NCBI GenBank assembly: GCA_017354065.1
Contig: JAFMRN010000149.1
Span: 1-6,194, forward strand
Origin: Solirubrobacterales bacterium
GTDB lineage: Bacteria > Actinomycetota > Thermoleophilia > Solirubrobacterales > Solirubrobacteraceae
Length of the DNA: 6,194 nucleotides
Reading direction: 5' to 3'
The position numbers were made by a program, and so were the translations under genes. Shown here piece after piece: positions 1 through 5,325 of this stretch. The notes under the pieces are model-generated. The model ran no database searches, was not told the DNA's origin, and was given only the letters and a program-made list of their open reading frames with translations. Numbering within the stretch: the stretch's first letter is position 1; every line of letters begins with the position of its first letter.

Positions 1-322
1 ACCGGACGCGATGCTCAAAGCGCTGGCCGCGGAGGAGTTCGGCGGCACCGGTGAGGGCGGGGACACGCTCGGGGCGACCGTCGCCGCGGGCCTGTCAACC
101 GGCATCGGCGCGATGCTGCCGGTGCTGCCCTTCATCTTTACGACCGGAACCGTGGCGGTGGTCATCGCCGCGACGATCTCCCTCGTAGGGCACTTCGCGG
201 TCGGTGCCGCCAAGTCCCTGATCACCCTGCGCAGCTGGTGGTCGGCGGGGCTCGAGATGACGCTCGCCGGCGTGGTCGTCGGCGGCGCGACCTACCTCAT
301 CGGTCTCGCGCTTCCAACCTAG
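1..322 (+). CDS. VIT1/CCC1-family iron/manganese transporter, C-terminal part (5' end outside window)
   Basis: The frame is open from base 2 to the TAG at 320-322. The ATG at base 11 is probably internal, because the reading frame runs unbroken off the left edge (P-D-A before the Met). About 106 residues are visible. They contain three hydrophobic segments, GATVAAGLSTGIGAMLPVLP, a second including SLVGHFAVGAAKSL, and a last one ending YLIGLAL. These fit membrane helices 3-5 of the five-helix VIT1/CCC1 fold. The signatures GAMLPVLPF, the RSWW loop and GLEM are typical of the family, whose members move Fe2+ or Mn2+ across a membrane. The cytoplasmic metal-binding part would lie in the missing upstream portion. 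The 3' end overlaps the convergent yceH gene by 26 bp. Family assignment is fairly secure; metal and direction of transport are not visible here. Confidence 0.8.
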   Translation, partial: PDAMLKALAAEEFGGTGEGGDTLGATVAAGLSTGIGAMLPVLPFIFTTGTVAVVIAATISLVGHFAVGAAKSLITLRSWWSAGLEMTLAGVVVGGATYLIGLALPT

Positions 323-884
323 CGACGCGCTGCTCGAGCTCGGCCAGTCGCGCTTCGATCCCGGTGCTGGCCTTGAGCTCAGCACCGGGTTGAGGAGCCT
401 CCTCAGGACCGAACGTGTGGCCGTAGCGGTCTTCCTTCTGGCCCGGGCGGCGCCCGAGTGACACCACGTATCGCTTGGCCGCCAGCCCCTCCAGCGTCGC
501 GTGCACGTCCCCGAGCTGGACCATCCGCTCGGTCCGGGCCTTCAGCTCGCCCGGGGTCTGTGGTCCGCGCAGCAACAGCACGCACAGCACGGCGAGCTGC
601 TCCTGGTCCACGCCGAGGCGCTCCTCGGCCAGGTGCCGGTACTTGACCGCGCGGCTGGAATGGCCGCTCGCCAAGCGCGCGAGCCCGTACTGACACAGCC
701 GCTGGGCGGCGTGGTTGACGGTCTCCTCGTCGTACTCGACCACCGGGTCACGGTTGGTTGACTGGCTGGCGGCGCCGCGCAGCGCGTTCAGTGACAGCGG
801 GTATTGATCAGGCGTCGTGAAGCGCTTCTCCACGAGGCAGCCGAGGACGCGCTGCTCGGCCGCGCTGAGCGACTCAAAATGCAC
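297..884 (-). CDS. yceH: YceH-family protein (DUF480/UPF0502), winged-helix
   Basis: This 195-residue protein has the full set of YceH signatures. They are CLVEKRFTTPDQYPLSLNAL (residues 16-35), STNRDPVVEYDE (42-53), KYRH (81-84), the LLLRGPQTPGELKART block (103-118) and GQKEDRYGHTFG (148-159). The C-terminus (about 176-193) is a short Leu/Glu/Arg heptad-like helix, probably a coiled coil. The family folds as tandem winged helices; its molecular role is not well established and it is usually left as a conserved DUF480 protein. The start is the GTG at 882-884, directly after the TGA of the upstream marR. A GAGG 8 bases before the GTG, inside the marR 3' end, supports this start and implies translational coupling. 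The 3' end overlaps the transporter gene tail to tail. Length matches the family's usual ~200-220 residues. Confidence 0.9.
   Translation of the reverse strand: MHFESLSAAEQRVLGCLVEKRFTTPDQYPLSLNALRGAASQSTNRDPVVEYDEETVNHAAQRLCQYGLARLASGHSSRAVKYRHLAEERLGVDQEQLAVLCVLLLRGPQTPGELKARTERMVQLGDVHATLEGLAAKRYVVSLGRRPGQKEDRYGHTFGPEEAPQPGAELKASTGIEARLAELEQRVARLEARDR
360..389. terminator. Perfect 10-bp inverted repeat past the transporter stop, candidate terminator
   Basis: CCCGGTGCTG (360-369) and CAGCACCGGG (380-389) are exact reverse complements around a 10-base loop. The repeat begins 37 bases after the TAG of the VIT-type transporter gene and lies inside the 3' coding part of the opposing yceH. No T-run follows, so a classic U-tract terminator is not shown. 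GC-rich actinobacteria often use hairpins without U-tracts. A second, shorter repeat follows at once. Confidence 0.45.
391..405. repeat. Short near-palindrome TGAGGAG-C-CTCCTCA
   Basis: Seven-base arms (391-397 and 399-405) flank a single C. As RNA it could form a 5-bp stem with a 5-base loop. It lies one base after the larger repeat at 360-389, so the two could act as tandem hairpins downstream of the transporter gene. It may equally be a chance product of codon choice in yceH (Glu-Glu-Ala-Pro region). Confidence 0.35.
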
Positions 885-1292
885 TCAGGACGCCTCGTCG
901 GGGCAGGCGGCCTCGCCGGCGGCACACTGGGCCAGGATCGCGCGGTGGGTGGGCCGCGCGGCCAGGTAGCAGCGCTCGCCGGCCGGGGTGATCGCGGTCC
1001 AGACCGAGCGGCGGTCCTCCTCGCACATCGCGCGCTCCACCAGGCCAGCCTTCTCGAGCCGGGTGATCAGCCTGGACAGGGCGCTCTGGGTCAGATGGAC
1101 CTGGTCCGCCAGGTCGTGCATGCGGACCTGGCAGTCCGCGGCGTGGAGCTGCTGGAGCACCTCGAAGTCGCTGACGGTCAGGTGGTGCTCGGCCAGCAGG
1201 ACGCGATCCAGCGCGCACATCGTGTGGTGATAGCGCGCCAGGAGCTGGTGCCACTCGGCTGCCAGTCGTTCCTCTTCCGTGGCAGACGTCAT
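885..1292 (-). CDS. MarR-family transcriptional regulator
   Basis: This is a winged-helix DNA-binding protein of about 135 residues, the usual MarR length. Counting from the GTG at 1295, the recognition-helix region is HLTQSALSRLITRLEKAGLV (67-86). The wing follows as CEEDRRSVWTAITPAG (91-106), the classic MarR D-x-R-x wing. N- and C-terminal helices would form the dimer. Two starts are possible, GTG at 1295 and ATG at 1292. I prefer ATG because an AGGA in the leader sits 8 bases from it but only 5 from the GTG. The gene is divergent from an MFS exporter, the standard arrangement for a MarR repressor controlling its neighbour and itself in response to a small ligand. It carries six cysteines (27, 55, 91, 109, 124, 131), many for this size. 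The downstream yceH starts at its stop codon. Confidence 0.93.
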   Translation of the reverse strand: MTSATEEERLAAEWHQLLARYHHTMCALDRVLLAEHHLTVSDFEVLQQLHAADCQVRMHDLADQVHLTQSALSRLITRLEKAGLVERAMCEEDRRSVWTAITPAGERCYLAARPTHRAILAQCAAGEAACPDEAS

Positions 1293-1365
1293 CACCGGAA
1301 TCCTAGCATTCTGTGCGCAGGAAATTTATGTATAAACAAAGTTTGCATGTGCATAGAATGTCGCC
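1293..1365. promoter_or_regulatory. Divergent marR/MFS promoter region with paired inverted repeats
   Basis: This 73-bp spacer is strikingly AT-rich in its middle (1321-1359) against GC-rich flanks. It holds the inverted repeat TTTAT-GT-ATAAA (1325-1336) and TGCA-TG-TGCA (1344-1353), whose centres are 18 bp apart. Both lie within or next to the region expected to hold the MFS promoter, so a MarR dimer bound there would block transcription. For marR itself, TAAATT on the minus strand (1323-1328) is a possible -10 about 30 bases from the ATG, with no convincing -35. The operator role is inferred from position and symmetry; no known MarR consensus is matched. Confidence 0.6.
1354..1359 (+). promoter_or_regulatory. 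Candidate -10 box (TAGAAT) of the MFS gene, likely leaderless
   Basis: TAGAAT fits the actinobacterial TANNNT -10 pattern. It ends 6 bases before the ATG at 1366, so transcription would begin at or within a base of the start codon. No Shine-Dalgarno sequence is present between the box and the ATG, which agrees with a leaderless mRNA. The -35 position (about 1331-1336, TATAAA) is poor, as is common for such promoters. The TGCATGTGCA repeat abuts the box on its upstream side. Confidence 0.45.
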
Positions 1366-2808
1366 ATGGCTTCTTCAACCGGCGCCGCACCGGCCCAGGT
1401 GCGAGACCTCAACTGGACCCCCGCCGTCTGGGTCCTGCTGGTCGTGGTCTGCGGCGCACTCTTCCTTGACGGCTTGGACATCTCGATGATGGGCGTGGCG
1501 CTGCCGTCCATCGGCCGCTCACTGCACCTGCACTCCAGCGCGCTGCAATGGATCGTCAGCGGCTACGTGCTCGGCTACGGCGGGCTGTTGTTGCTGGGCG
1601 GCCGTACCTCCGACCTGATCAGCCGGCGCAAGGTGTTTCTGATCGCCGTGACCGTGTTCGGCGTGGCATCGGTGATCAGCGCGTTCATGAGCAGCGGGAC
1701 CGCGCTGATCGCGCTGCGCTTCATCAAGGGCGCATCCGCCGGCTTCACGGTGCCGGCCGGCCTGTCGATCCTGACCACGACCTTCGAAGAGGGGCCCGCC
1801 CGCAACCGCGCGCTGGGGATCTACACGTTGTGCGGCGCCAGCGGCTTCTCCCTGGGGCTGGTCTTCGGCGGTCTCTTGACCGAGCTCGGCTGGCGCTTCC
1901 CGCTGCTGGCGCCGGGTCCGGTGGCGCTGTTGCTCGTCGCCGCCGGCTGGCGCGTGGTTCCGCGCGTCCGGGTTGAAGCGCTGCGCGTGGCCCATCTCGA
2001 TCTGCCCGGCGCGCTGACCGCCACCGGGTCGCTGCTGGCGTTGGTCTACTCGGTTGTCGAGGCGCCGATGCGCGGCTGGTCAAGCGCCGCGACCCTGATC
2101 GGCCTGGCCGTCAGTGCGGCGCTGATGGCGGCGTTCCTGGCTATCGAGCTACGCCACCCGCGGCCGCTGTTGCGGCTCGGCATCCTGCGCTCCGCGTCGC
2201 TGCTGCACGCGAACCTCGGTGCGGCGGCGATGTTCGGCAGCTATGCCGCCTTCCAGTTCCTGGCGACGCTGTACGTGCAGGATTCGCTCGGCTGGTCGCC
2301 GCTCGGGATGGCCATGGCGTTCCTGCCCGGAGGGCTGATCGTACTGGCCACCGCGCCGCGGATCCACCTGCTGTTGATGCGGGTGCCGACGGCCACCCTG
2401 ATCCTGGTGGGGCTGCTGTCCTTCGTCGCCGGTTACGCGCTGTTCCTGCGGGCGGAGCCGGGGATGCCCTACGCCGAGTTCCTGCTGCCGACGATGCTGC
2501 TGATCGGCACCGGCTTTGCGCTGTGCTTCGGCGCGTTGAACATCCAGGCGACCGCCGGGGTGGCCGACCACGAGCAGGGCCTTGCCTCGGGCCTGCTCAA
2601 CACCAGCCTGCAGGTCGGCGGTGCCGTGGTGCTGGCCGTGATCAGCGCGATCCTCGGTAACACCGGCGGCGGCGTCCGCGGTCAGCTGCTGCCCCACACC
2701 CACACCGCGCTTGCGGTCGTGATCGGGGTTGCCGGTTCCGCGGCGCTGGTCAGCATGGTGCGGGTCCTGCAGGCCCGCACACCGGAGCCGGCCGGCGTCA
2801 GCGCATGA
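1366..2808 (+). CDS. MFS exporter, DHA2 (EmrB/QacA-type) drug:H+ antiporter family
   Basis: This 480-residue integral membrane protein is rich in hydrophobic segments along its whole length, with the size typical of 14-helix DHA2 exporters. Visible motifs in order: the helix-1 motif LDGLDISMMGVALPSIG (34-50), QWIVSGYVLGYG after it (61-72), motif A GRTSDLISRRKV (79-90), motif B around ALRFIKGASAGF (116-127), and a motif-C-like GASGFSLGLVFGG (157-169) in helix 5. Motif C is degenerate: the usual Gly-Pro pair is missing. Such proteins use the proton gradient to expel drugs, dyes or metabolites across the cytoplasmic membrane; the substrate cannot be read from sequence. The ATG at 1366 has no Shine-Dalgarno and follows a -10 box by 6 bases. 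The gene is divergent from marR, which probably represses it. Its stop overlaps the convergent propeller lipoprotein gene by 11 bp. Confidence 0.93.
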   Translation: MASSTGAAPAQVRDLNWTPAVWVLLVVVCGALFLDGLDISMMGVALPSIGRSLHLHSSALQWIVSGYVLGYGGLLLLGGRTSDLISRRKVFLIAVTVFGVASVISAFMSSGTALIALRFIKGASAGFTVPAGLSILTTTFEEGPARNRALGIYTLCGASGFSLGLVFGGLLTELGWRFPLLAPGPVALLLVAAGWRVVPRVRVEALRVAHLDLPGALTATGSLLALVYSVVEAPMRGWSSAATLIGLAVSAALMAAFLAIELRHPRPLLRLGILRSASLLHANLGAAAMFGSYAAFQFLATLYVQDSLGWSPLGMAMAFLPGGLIVLATAPRIHLLLMRVPTATLILVGLLSFVAGYALFLRAEPGMPYAEFLLPTMLLIGTGFALCFGALNIQATAGVADHEQGLASGLLNTSLQVGGAVVLAVISAILGNTGGGVRGQLLPHTHTALAVVIGVAGSAALVSMVRVLQARTPEPAGVSA

Positions 2809-2819
2809 TTCCGGTGTGC
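2777..2819. repeat. Perfect 10-bp inverted repeat spanning the MFS stop codon
   Basis: GCACACCGGA (2777-2786) and TCCGGTGTGC (2810-2819) are exact reverse complements around a 23-base loop. The loop contains the MFS stop codon, the 11-bp tail-to-tail overlap and an internal palindrome GCCGGCCGGC (2787-2796). It could form a stem at the 3' end of either convergent transcript. The long loop makes it a weaker terminator candidate than the repeat at 2842-2870. Confidence 0.4.
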
Positions 2820-3934
2820 CCGAGGCTGTAGCGGCCGGGCTGGGGCCACACGCACAGACCGTGTGGCCCCTTGCCCACCGGGATCTTGGCGCGCAGCTTG
2901 CCGGTGCGGGTGTTGATCGCGTAGACGACGCTGTCATAGCGGCCGCTCAGCCACAGGGTCGAGCCGTCGACGGAGACGCCGCCCATGTCAGGGCTGGCGG
3001 GCTGGGGCAGCTGCCATTTCTTGACGACCTTGCGGGTCTTGAAGCTGATCACTGAGATCGAGCCCTCACCGCGGTTGGAGACGTACATGTACTTCGAGTT
3101 GCGGCTCGGGTAGATGCCGTGTGCGCCCATGCCGGTGGGCAGGAAGCCGACGAGCTTGAAGCTGACCGGGTTGATCTCCCACAGGCCGTTGGCCATCATG
3201 TCGGCGACGTACAGCATCCGGCCGTCGGGTGAGAGCTTCACGTCCTGGGGTGCGGCGCCGGCGCGTGGCAGCTTCAGGCTGGCGATCTGCTTCTGGGTCT
3301 TCAGATCGATCTCGATCATGTTCGAGGAGAACTCGCAGCTGAGGTACATGTAGCGGCCGTGTGCAGAGAAGTCCGCGTGGTCCACCCCGGCGCAGTCGGG
3401 AACCGGGAGGCTGTGGGTCAGCTTCATCGTCCTGGCGTTGCGGAAGTCGACCTTCCGCAGGCGCTCGGCGATCACCATCGCGTACTTGCCGTTCGGGGTG
3501 AAGTACAGGTTGTAGGGGTCCTCGACCTGGATCCGCTTGCCGGGTTTGCCCGTCTCCGGGTTGATCGGCGTCAGGCTGTTGCCCCCGTCGTTGTCTACAT
3601 ACAGCGTCTTCAGGTTCCAGGCCGGCGTCACGTGCTGGGGCAGGCCGCCGGTGTTGAAGTGCTCGATGATCTTGAACGTCTTCGGGTCGATCACGTCGAC
3701 GGTGTTGGACTGGCTGTTGGGTACGTACACCAGGTCCTTGGCGCGCTTGGCGACCGGGCTGACGTCGCGCGCTCCGTCATCGATGTAGACGTTGTGGGTC
3801 CCCTTGGGAAGGGCCTTCAGGGCGCTGGTCTTATGCAGCGAGGGTGTGGTGGTGTGCGGAGCCTTGGCGCTGCCACAGCCGGCCAGGGCCAGTAGGAGGG
3901 CAAGAACCATCAAAACGCGGGGACAGTTGATCAT
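2798..3934 (-). CDS. Exported YVTN/YncE-like beta-propeller lipoprotein
   Basis: A 378-residue protein with a lipoprotein signal peptide: a short N-terminus with one Arg, a hydrophobic core, and lipobox L-A-G-C at 17-20. After a Thr/Ser/Lys-rich linker, seven propeller blades can be seen, each with a Y/W-V-like strand, a turn and a D/N-P-x-T-x-K-type turn. They begin near residues 69, 110, 151, 195, 241, 282 and 327. Several blades are preceded by small-residue turns with His (GGLPQH, AGVDH, GMGAHG, GKGPHG), as in YncE-type repeats. Three cysteines remain in the mature domain (181, 200, 361). Propellers of this class are extracytoplasmic and bind ligands or proteins; no enzyme activity can be inferred. 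The ATG at 3934 is needed for the signal peptide (the next Met, residue 9, would lose the Arg). No Shine-Dalgarno is seen. It is divergent from the Kelch lipoprotein gene. Confidence 0.87.
   Translation of the reverse strand: MINCPRVLMVLALLLALAGCGSAKAPHTTTPSLHKTSALKALPKGTHNVYIDDGARDVSPVAKRAKDLVYVPNSQSNTVDVIDPKTFKIIEHFNTGGLPQHVTPAWNLKTLYVDNDGGNSLTPINPETGKPGKRIQVEDPYNLYFTPNGKYAMVIAERLRKVDFRNARTMKLTHSLPVPDCAGVDHADFSAHGRYMYLSCEFSSNMIEIDLKTQKQIASLKLPRAGAAPQDVKLSPDGRMLYVADMMANGLWEINPVSFKLVGFLPTGMGAHGIYPSRNSKYMYVSNRGEGSISVISFKTRKVVKKWQLPQPASPDMGGVSVDGSTLWLSGRYDSVVYAINTRTGKLRAKIPVGKGPHGLCVWPQPGRYSLGHTGIMR
2842..2870. terminator. Perfect 11-bp inverted repeat past the MFS stop, candidate terminator
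   Basis: GGGGCCACACG (2842-2852) and CGTGTGGCCCC (2860-2870) are exact reverse complements around the 7-base loop CACAGAC. It is the strongest hairpin I found in the window. It starts 33 bases after the MFS TGA, yet lies inside the coding sequence of the convergent propeller gene, over codons for GKGPHGLCVWP. No T-run follows on either strand. It may terminate MFS transcripts, or be a hairpin near the 3' end of the propeller mRNA. Confidence 0.5.
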
Positions 3935-4029
3935 CGGCGCAGAGAGTCTGGGGGAAATCTGAGGGGTGGATAAAGGGCCTCTGGGTCACAAGGTTCCCGC
4001 AAGGAACGGACCGCTAGCCTGCTCCGGCC
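3935..4029. promoter_or_regulatory. Divergent intergenic region between the two propeller lipoprotein genes
   Basis: This 95-bp spacer must hold the promoters of both lipoprotein genes. It contains the inverted repeat GTTCC-CGCAA-GGAAC (3993-4007), a possible shared operator. TAGCCT (4015-4020) fits TANNNT on the plus strand, 9 bases before the Kelch ATG, a little far for a leaderless start. On the minus strand TTGTGA (3985-3990) resembles a -35, but no well-spaced -10 was found. Neither start codon has a Shine-Dalgarno sequence. All of these calls are weak individually. Confidence 0.4.
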
Positions 4030-5019
4030 ATGAGGCCATCGACACGTATTGGGGCCCTGCTTATGGCGCTGGGCCTCAGTGCCTGCGGCAGCGCGGCGCA
4101 CGGTACCAGCAAGCACGCCAAGGAAGCCAAATCAGCGGTCCACAAGCACGGATCCGCGCGGCCCGTCAGCTTTACCTACAAGCATCTCTACAAGCTGCCA
4201 TCGGCGCTGCGCGACCCGGCCTACACCTCGCTCGGCGGTGAGCGCTTCGCGCTGATCGGCGGGCTGGACGGCAGCGACGTGTCAACCTCGGAGATCGACC
4301 TGGGCGATTCCCACAAGACCTCCCAGGTGGCGAGCATCTCAACGCCCCAGCACGACGCCCAGGCGGCACTGCTGGCCGGCAAGGTCTACGTGTTCGGCGG
4401 TGGCGGCACCACCGAGCTGTCTCACATCTTCAGCTTCGATCTGGCCAGTCACAAGATCGCCACGGTCGGCGCGCTGCCGACCGCCTCCTCCGACTCGTCC
4501 GTGACCCGGATCGGCTCCACCGCCTACGTCGTCGGCGGCTATGACAACAACTGGCTGAACACGATCCTGTCCTATAAGGCGCCCGCCACGAAGCCCAAGG
4601 TCGCGGCGCGCCTGCCTGTCGGGCTGCGCTACACGGGCGTCGCCGCCTCCGGCAAGAAGGTGATCGTCGCCGGCGGCCGGCTGTCAAACGGCACCTCCAA
4701 CGCCGTCTACAGCTTCGACACCACCAGCGGCCAGGTCAAGAAGATCGCGACGCTGCCCCAGCCGGTCTGCCACACCGAGGCGGTCGCGCGCGGCGGCTGG
4801 GTATATGTCGTCGGCGGCGCCAAGTCCCCGGACATGGACCAGACCAGCGCCATCTACGCCGTGAACCCCAACACCGGCAAGGTCAAGTCGGCCGGGAAGC
4901 TGCCGGTCGGCCTGTCCGACGCGGCCCTGATCTCGACTCCCAAGGGCATCTACGTGATCGGCGGGATGGAGACCTCCGGCGCGGTCAGCGCCAACGTCGG
5001 GATGCTGCTACCCCACTGA
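4030..5019 (+). CDS. Exported Kelch-repeat beta-propeller lipoprotein
   Basis: This 329-residue protein opens with two Arg residues, a hydrophobic stretch and the lipobox L-S-A-C at 16-19. The mature start is a His/Lys/Ser/Ala-rich linker to about residue 45. Six Kelch-type blades follow, each with a hydrophobic strand ending in a Gly-Gly pair: ALIGG (77-78), VYVFGG (123-124), AYVVGG (169-170), VIVAGG (215-216), VYVVGG (262-263) and IYVIGG (311-312). The spacing is 46-49 residues. Later strands such as AVYSFDTTSG and AIYAVNPNTG fit the Kelch fourth strand. The protein should be anchored outside the cytoplasmic membrane and act by binding; no catalytic residues are apparent. The ATG at 4030 gives a proper signal peptide and no better start exists. 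The gene is divergent from the YVTN lipoprotein gene and overlaps the convergent cytochrome c gene by 12 bp. Confidence 0.88.
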   Translation: MRPSTRIGALLMALGLSACGSAAHGTSKHAKEAKSAVHKHGSARPVSFTYKHLYKLPSALRDPAYTSLGGERFALIGGLDGSDVSTSEIDLGDSHKTSQVASISTPQHDAQAALLAGKVYVFGGGGTTELSHIFSFDLASHKIATVGALPTASSDSSVTRIGSTAYVVGGYDNNWLNTILSYKAPATKPKVAARLPVGLRYTGVAASGKKVIVAGGRLSNGTSNAVYSFDTTSGQVKKIATLPQPVCHTEAVARGGWVYVVGGAKSPDMDQTSAIYAVNPNTGKVKSAGKLPVGLSDAALISTPKGIYVIGGMETSGAVSANVGMLLPH

Positions 5020-5325
5020 CGCCGCGGACTTGTGGCCGTGGCCCTCAAAGCTGGCCACGTAGCTGACCAGCGTGTCGATCTCCGAGCGGGTCAGCGCCCC
5101 GCGGTGCTTGGGCATCTCGGAGATGAACTGGCGCAGCTCACTGCGCGGCAGCTTCAGGCCTGAGAGATCACCGCCCATCTGGCTGCGGGAGGCCGGGGTG
5201 CCGAGCGTGTGACAGACGCTGCAGTGGCGCGAGAACAACGGCCCAGCGCCCACCGTCGCCGTCGGGCTCGTGCTTCCACAGCCAGCCAGCGCCAGCGCGA
5301 TCAGGATCGACTTGCGCGGATCCAC
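5008..5325 (-). CDS. Small single-haem cytochrome c lipoprotein
   Basis: A 105-residue protein with lipobox L-A-G-C at 13-16, preceded by Arg and Lys. One haem-attachment motif, CSVCH (35-39), provides covalent c-type haem binding with H39 as proximal ligand. M71, in ISEMPKHRGALTRSEID, is the likely distal ligand, and a C-terminal helix (about 79-94, SEIDTLVSYVASF) completes the class I cytochrome c fold. It should act as a membrane-anchored electron carrier outside the cytoplasm. The C-terminal tail is His/Lys-rich (GHGHK). The start is GTG at 5323-5325; no other start would keep the signal peptide. It overlaps the 3' end of the upstream DUF457 gene by 25 bp, with no Shine-Dalgarno before it, so translation probably depends on ribosomes finishing the upstream gene. 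The TAG at 5008-5010 lies inside the convergent Kelch gene. Its redox partner is unknown. Confidence 0.88.
   Translation of the reverse strand: MDPRKSILIALALAGCGSTSPTATVGAGPLFSRHCSVCHTLGTPASRSQMGGDLSGLKLPRSELRQFISEMPKHRGALTRSEIDTLVSYVASFEGHGHKSAASVG
5037..5059. terminator. 7-bp inverted repeat past the Kelch stop, candidate terminator
   Basis: CGTGGCC (5037-5043) and GGCCACG (5053-5059) are exact reverse complements around a 9-base loop, CTCAAAGCT. The repeat begins 17 bases after the Kelch TGA, inside the coding 3' end of the convergent cytochrome c gene. It is shorter than the equivalents at the other two convergent junctions and has no T-run, so the terminator call rests mainly on position. 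Confidence 0.35.

Noticed and set aside
1334..1344. AAAC-AAA-GTTT inverted repeat as a third operator
   Set aside because: Its arms are only 4 bp and it lies between and overlaps the edges of the two better repeats. It is probably incidental in an AT-rich island.
804..1469. 221-codon open frame on the plus strand across yceH, marR and the spacer
   Set aside because: It runs antisense to two well-supported genes, through their promoter region and into the MFS gene in another frame. Its low-complexity Arg/Gly/Ala composition is typical of GC-rich shadow frames.
2149..2937. 262-codon open frame on the minus strand inside the MFS gene
   Set aside because: It is antisense to the clear MFS coding sequence, and its Gln/Arg/His-rich composition shows no domain.
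3359..3895. 178-codon open frame on the plus strand inside the YVTN lipoprotein gene
   Set aside because: It is antisense to a recognisable propeller with signal peptide. It is Val/Gly/Arg-rich with no motif.
4978..4992. GGCGC-GGTCA-GCGCC as a terminator for the cytochrome c gene
   Set aside because: It is rightly placed just past the minus-strand stop, but 5-bp GC arms are too common in this sequence to support a call.
5062..5095. GCTGACC/GGTCAGC inverted repeat with a 20-base loop in the cytochrome c gene
   Set aside because: Seven-base arms with a long loop are expected by chance in GC-rich coding DNA, and it is further from the Kelch stop than the better candidate at 5037-5059.
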